Source: Carnegiea gigantea (Eukaryota > Streptophyta > Magnoliopsida > Caryophyllales > Cactaceae). Taken from it: a DNA stretch of 64,000 nt. Positions 60,841 to 64,000 of this stretch are shown here, in pieces. Positions within the stretch are counted from its first letter, which is position 1. Each line of letters starts with the position of its first letter. Where the stretch lies: positions 3,246,001 to 3,310,000 of the forward strand of contig JAKOGI010000002.1 of assembly GCA_029747015.1 (NCBI GenBank). Reading direction: 5' to 3'. The notes under the pieces are model-generated. The model saw nothing but the letters and a program-made list of their open reading frames with translations, had not been told where the DNA came from and did no database searches. Both the position numbers and the translations under genes were made by a program.

Positions 60841-61640
60841 ATGATCCGAAGGAGTGAGTGTGAAAAATTTCCTCGACAATATTTCCAAATCGAAGAGACA
60901 ATATTCTTGTGCACTCCCTTGGAAATTAAGGAGCCTACCTCTTATCAAGAGGGGATTGACTCACCAAATCCCAAAGAGTGGATGGATGCTATGAGGGATG
61001 AGAGGGACTCGATGGTGAGAAACAAGGTTTGGAAACTTGTTGATCTCCTACCCCGATGTAAATTTATTGGAAACAAATGGGTTTTCAAGATAAAATATCG
61101 GGCAGATGGTTCGATCGATAAGTTTAAAAATCGTTTAGTGGCGAAGGAGTTTACACAAATTGAAGGTGTAGACTGTGAAGAGACATTTTCTCCTATGGTA
61201 AGATTTGCCTCTATTCGCCTGCTCCTAGCTATGGTTGCCCATTTGGACTTAGAGTTGTTTCAAATGGATGTAAAGGCTGCTTTCCTCAATGGTAGCTTTG
61301 AGAAAGAGATCTATATGGATCAGCCCATTGATTTTGTATCAAAGGGACAAGAGGACAAGGTATGACATCTTAAAAGGTCCATTTATGGTCTTAAGTAATC
61401 TTTCAAATCTTGATACTTAAGATTTCATGAAGCTATAACTTCGTTTGGCTTATCCATGGTTTCATAAGACCACCATGTGTATGTCAAAAGATCAACCAGG
61501 GGATTATATTTTTTATCCTATACGTTGATGACATACTACTGGTTGGGAATAACTTGGAGATGATCGAAGCCACTAAGAAGTAGTTGTCTTCATCTTTGAG
61601 ATGAAGGACATGGATAAAGCCAAGTATGTCCTACGCGTGG
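60841..61640 (+). pseudogene. Copia 2 reverse transcriptase, broken
   Basis: An open stretch of 174 codons (60841-61365) carries the RVT_2 pattern: EWMDAMRDERDSMVRNKVW, LVDLLPRCKFIGNKWVFKIK, GVDCEETFSPMVRFASIRLL and QMDVKAAFLNG, with the first catalytic Asp in QMDVKAAF. A stop follows. The YVDD box is readable in another frame at about 61521-61532 (ILYVDDILLVGN). This is the best preserved coding segment of the element. Confidence 0.85.
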
Positions 61641-61799
61641 AAATAGTAAGAAATCGTCCTAAGAAACTTTTAGGTATGAGCAAAGAGGCATATATCGAGA
61701 AAGTCTTAGAACGGTTCAGTATGCATTATTCTAAACCTATAGACACTCCAGTTGAAGGGTTTAACCTTGAGTCTTGACCAATGCCCAAAAACAAACAAA

Positions 61800-62250
61800 G
61801 AAAAGGAGAAAATGAGTAGTGTCCCTTATGCTAGTGCTATAAGAAACCCAATGTATGCTATGTTATGTGCATGGCTTGACACTTGCTTTGCGGTTGGCTT
61901 GGTAAGTCATTACTAGAGCAACCCAACACTTGCACATTGGCAAGTCGTCAAGAGAGTCGAGCAATACCTTCATGGCACAGCTGACTTAGCCTTATACTAT
62001 CAGGGGGAGATCTCAAGTTGAGAGGATCCTCAAAATGTCAATTGAGGTGGTGGCTCAGAAGAGTCTAAGTCAACCTCAACACATGCCTTTACCCTGGGTG
62101 GGAGAGCCATGTCATGACGCAGTAAGAAGTAAAAACTGCACAACAATGTTAGCTATAGAGGTAGATTGTGTGTCACCATAGAAATAAAAGATACTGCCAT
62201 AAAGTATATGCACACCAAGAAGGTATTTGTATCCCTTTTGACTAAACTTA
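61800..62250 (+). pseudogene. Copia 2 RNase H, broken
   Basis: The pattern before and within the Copia RNase H is visible across several frames: a VPYASAI-like stretch (about 61822), an MLCTWLD-like stretch, NPTLAHWQVVKRV (about 61920), then the segment ending in TLGGRAMS (about 62090-62115) and a KYMHTKKVFV-like C-terminus. Catalytic residues cannot be placed with confidence because the frame shifts repeatedly. Confidence 0.6.
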
Positions 62251-63274
62251 TTCCTAGTGACACGTTCAAAACTCATATGTTGAGTCTAGGAATTCGCAAG
62301 GTTTAGTTTCGGGACATATCTTGTCATGTGATGGACAAGGTTCTTTTGCAATGAGCAAAATGCTCATAAATTATTGTTGCATGTTAGGCATATTGAAATG
62401 TCACAGGCTTCTAATTGGCTTAGTCATACAGGTAATTGCCTTGACGCTTGAGTAGCAGGTAGGATGAGATTGAATCATATTGGCACTGAGTGTCCAATAT
62501 TAATTACTCATACTAGAAGTGTATGAATATGGTAAGATATAGTCACCTTAGTAAGTCTAAGATGAGACTCGAGGGAGTCGAATATGAGTTATGATTTCAT
62601 ATTGAAACCTTAAAAAGCTGAATCTAGAGTGTCAAGATTGACATTTAGAATGTTAATCTAGTGGCTCAGGTTAGATTTTTTTGAGTGAAAATCTAGACTG
62701 GCGATTCGAATGGCATATAGAGTGACGAGTCTAGTTGAGTGGGAGCTATGTCATGACATACATCTCATACTGCGTTTGCTTAAAAGACGACTATATACGG
62801 AGTGATAATTGACCTCCCTATCTTCTGTCACTTTGTGACCCTATGGATGATGACCCTTTGACTTAAAGCGATGATATGAAGTCAAAATTTGATGTTGCTA
62901 CTTTAACATGTTTCTCAAGGGCCATGATGTATATGGTTCAATGAGAACATGTTAGGAAAGCAATCAAGCTAAGATACAATATCATGAGTATTTAAGGAAA
63001 AATCTATCCATCATCACCAATATCAGCCCGGGTGATTATATTAAGTATATAATCATATGATATATTATGGTATAAGGGATTGAAGATGCCACTGGTGATG
63101 TTCAGGATGATTTGGGGTATCGCATTTCATGAAAATGCTATGTTAGTTAGATGGTAACTTAATATAGCACTACTTGTTATTTTTCAATCGCACGTCCTAT
63201 TCCTGGTATGAAGCGTGATGAGTTGTGATTTCTGGAGAGCATGCGTTTTGCAGCCTATGTGGCCCAGTCAGAGC
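62251..63274 (+). other. 3' untranslated region of Copia 2
   Basis: About 1 kb between the RNase H remnant and the 3' LTR, without coding signal. The bases just before the LTR (CCCAGTCAGAGC) are not a good polypurine tract. Confidence 0.5.
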
Positions 63275-63571
63275 TGTTGGCCGGGCCTAACGTTTTAGGC
63301 CCGACGGCCATTAAGGTTGCTTAGGGCGGTTTCCCTGATTGTTCCTCCAACCTATATAAGAAGGTTTCAGGGGATCAATTAGGGTTACGCACGTGGCACA
63401 GAAACCACATACTCCCCTCCACTCTCACAGCTATCCAATCATCCACCGGGGTTTCGGGTCTAGGACGTGAACCCTAAAGGCGACTCTGGTAGCCGCCTCA
63501 CATTTAGTACCAACGTGGGCTATTTCTAATAGTCAACTTCCGTAATCCAGGTCAGTCCTACTTGTCTGACA
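63275..63571 (+). repeat. 3' LTR of Copia 2
   Basis: Pairs with 55987-56285 over its full length, including the GGGCCTAACGTTTTAGGCCC inverted pair near the start. Confidence 0.9.
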
Positions 63572-64000
63572 GTATTCAACTTTCATAGAGGACTTGAATA
63601 TTGTAGGTTGCTTCTTAGATTGCCATGGAACAAAATCAGGTCCTAGGAACACAACATATCAAGTTGTATAATGGGAGCTATCTGGACAAGCCGCCCAATG
63701 AGAATCAAAATGTGCAAACACCACATCAAGCATGGTTGCTTTATCAGGGTGAGGCCATGAGTGGAAAAGCCTGCAAGTAATTAGAGAGATAAATGGTATG
63801 GGGGCATGCATAACTTGTGACACAACATTTACCACATAAGGAGTGCCTAGCCCAGTCAATGTCAGGTAATGTACGGTACCAACCATGTCGCGATGCTCGA
63901 TAGGGTCTCATAAGAATTCACCATCACTAAGTGACAATGACATCCTAGGAGGAAGTGGTGTGTGGACAGACTTAGATTTGTGGAAATTAAATTTTATGAT
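63572..64000 (-). pseudogene. Older Copia element: end of RT and start of RNase H (right part)
   Basis: On the minus strand from the window edge: DGEFL, a stop, then DPIEHRDMVGTVHYLTLTGL, VVNVVSQVMHAP, SHWAACPDSSHYTT and VFLGPDFVPWQSKKQPT, ending in a KVEY stretch at the border with Copia 2. This is the standard Copia C-terminal RT/RNase H sequence; it continues on the other side of the insertion at 55986. The element extends beyond the window. Confidence 0.85.

Larger units (their letters stand above)
55987..63571 (+). mobile_element. Full-length but inactive Ty1/Copia retrotransposon (Copia 2)
   Basis: LTRs 55987-56285 and 63275-63571 begin TGTTGGCCGGGCC and end TGTCTRACA. Flanks gcatt and gtatt match at 4 of 5 bases. 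A primer site follows the 5' LTR. Reading on the + strand come a knuckle remnant, protease, integrase, reverse transcriptase and RNase H, the Copia order. By eye the two LTRs differ at about 30 of 297 positions, mostly transitions, so the insertion is old. Between the primer site and the first recognisable gag motif lie 2.8 kb of unusual leader sequence. Confidence 0.9.

Overview
This is a 64-kb piece of nuclear genome from a flowering plant, probably a eudicot. The evidence is spliced genes with GT-AG introns, plant-specific gene families, and a dense, AT-rich intergenic space full of decayed plant transposons (Copia, LINE, hAT, Harbinger-like MITEs, TRIM, SINEs). No bacterial, organellar or CRISPR features were seen. 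I cannot name the species.

Three host genes look intact. (1) 21500-22765 (+): an intronless PUB25/PUB26-type U-box/ARM E3 ubiquitin ligase of 421 aa. (2) 25517-27612 (-): a three-exon bHLH transcription factor of the bHLH95/ZHOUPI (RGE1) type, 300 aa. (3) 30780-38144 (-): a RING-H2 E3 ligase of about 593 aa, with six coding exons, a 3.5-kb intron, probable 5'-UTR exons up to about 40430, and a solo LTR in an intron. They are independent monocistronic genes; the two ligases belong to unrelated E3 classes.

The rest is mostly mobile DNA. 0-8 kb: nested and degenerate MITE-like elements and a tRNA-derived SINE. 8.1-10.8 kb: an internally deleted Copia element with two LTRs and a perfect 5-bp target duplication. 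11.0-12.7 kb: a non-autonomous hAT that carries a granulin-domain gene fragment. 12.7-16.8 kb: a LINE insertion with an 18-bp target duplication; the inserted DNA also contains an antisense, intron-bearing fragment of a DEAH-box RNA helicase gene. 17.8-19.2 kb: a Harbinger-like MITE whose core is about 1 kb of TAA/ATT low-complexity DNA. 42-43.6 kb: a 537-bp TRIM and two small MITEs. 45.4-48.1 kb: a 1.38-kb tandem duplication. 48.6-50.7 kb: a hAT with a MITE nested inside it. 50.8-52.6 kb: a Mutator-like transposase remnant and an exact 76-bp-period array. 55.6-64 kb: a complete but dead Copia (55987-63571) inserted into the RNase H region of an older, opposite-strand Copia.

The most interesting object is the chimeric LINE/helicase insertion, followed by the gene-capturing hAT and the 76-bp array. 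All calls come from reading the sequence; no database search was run.
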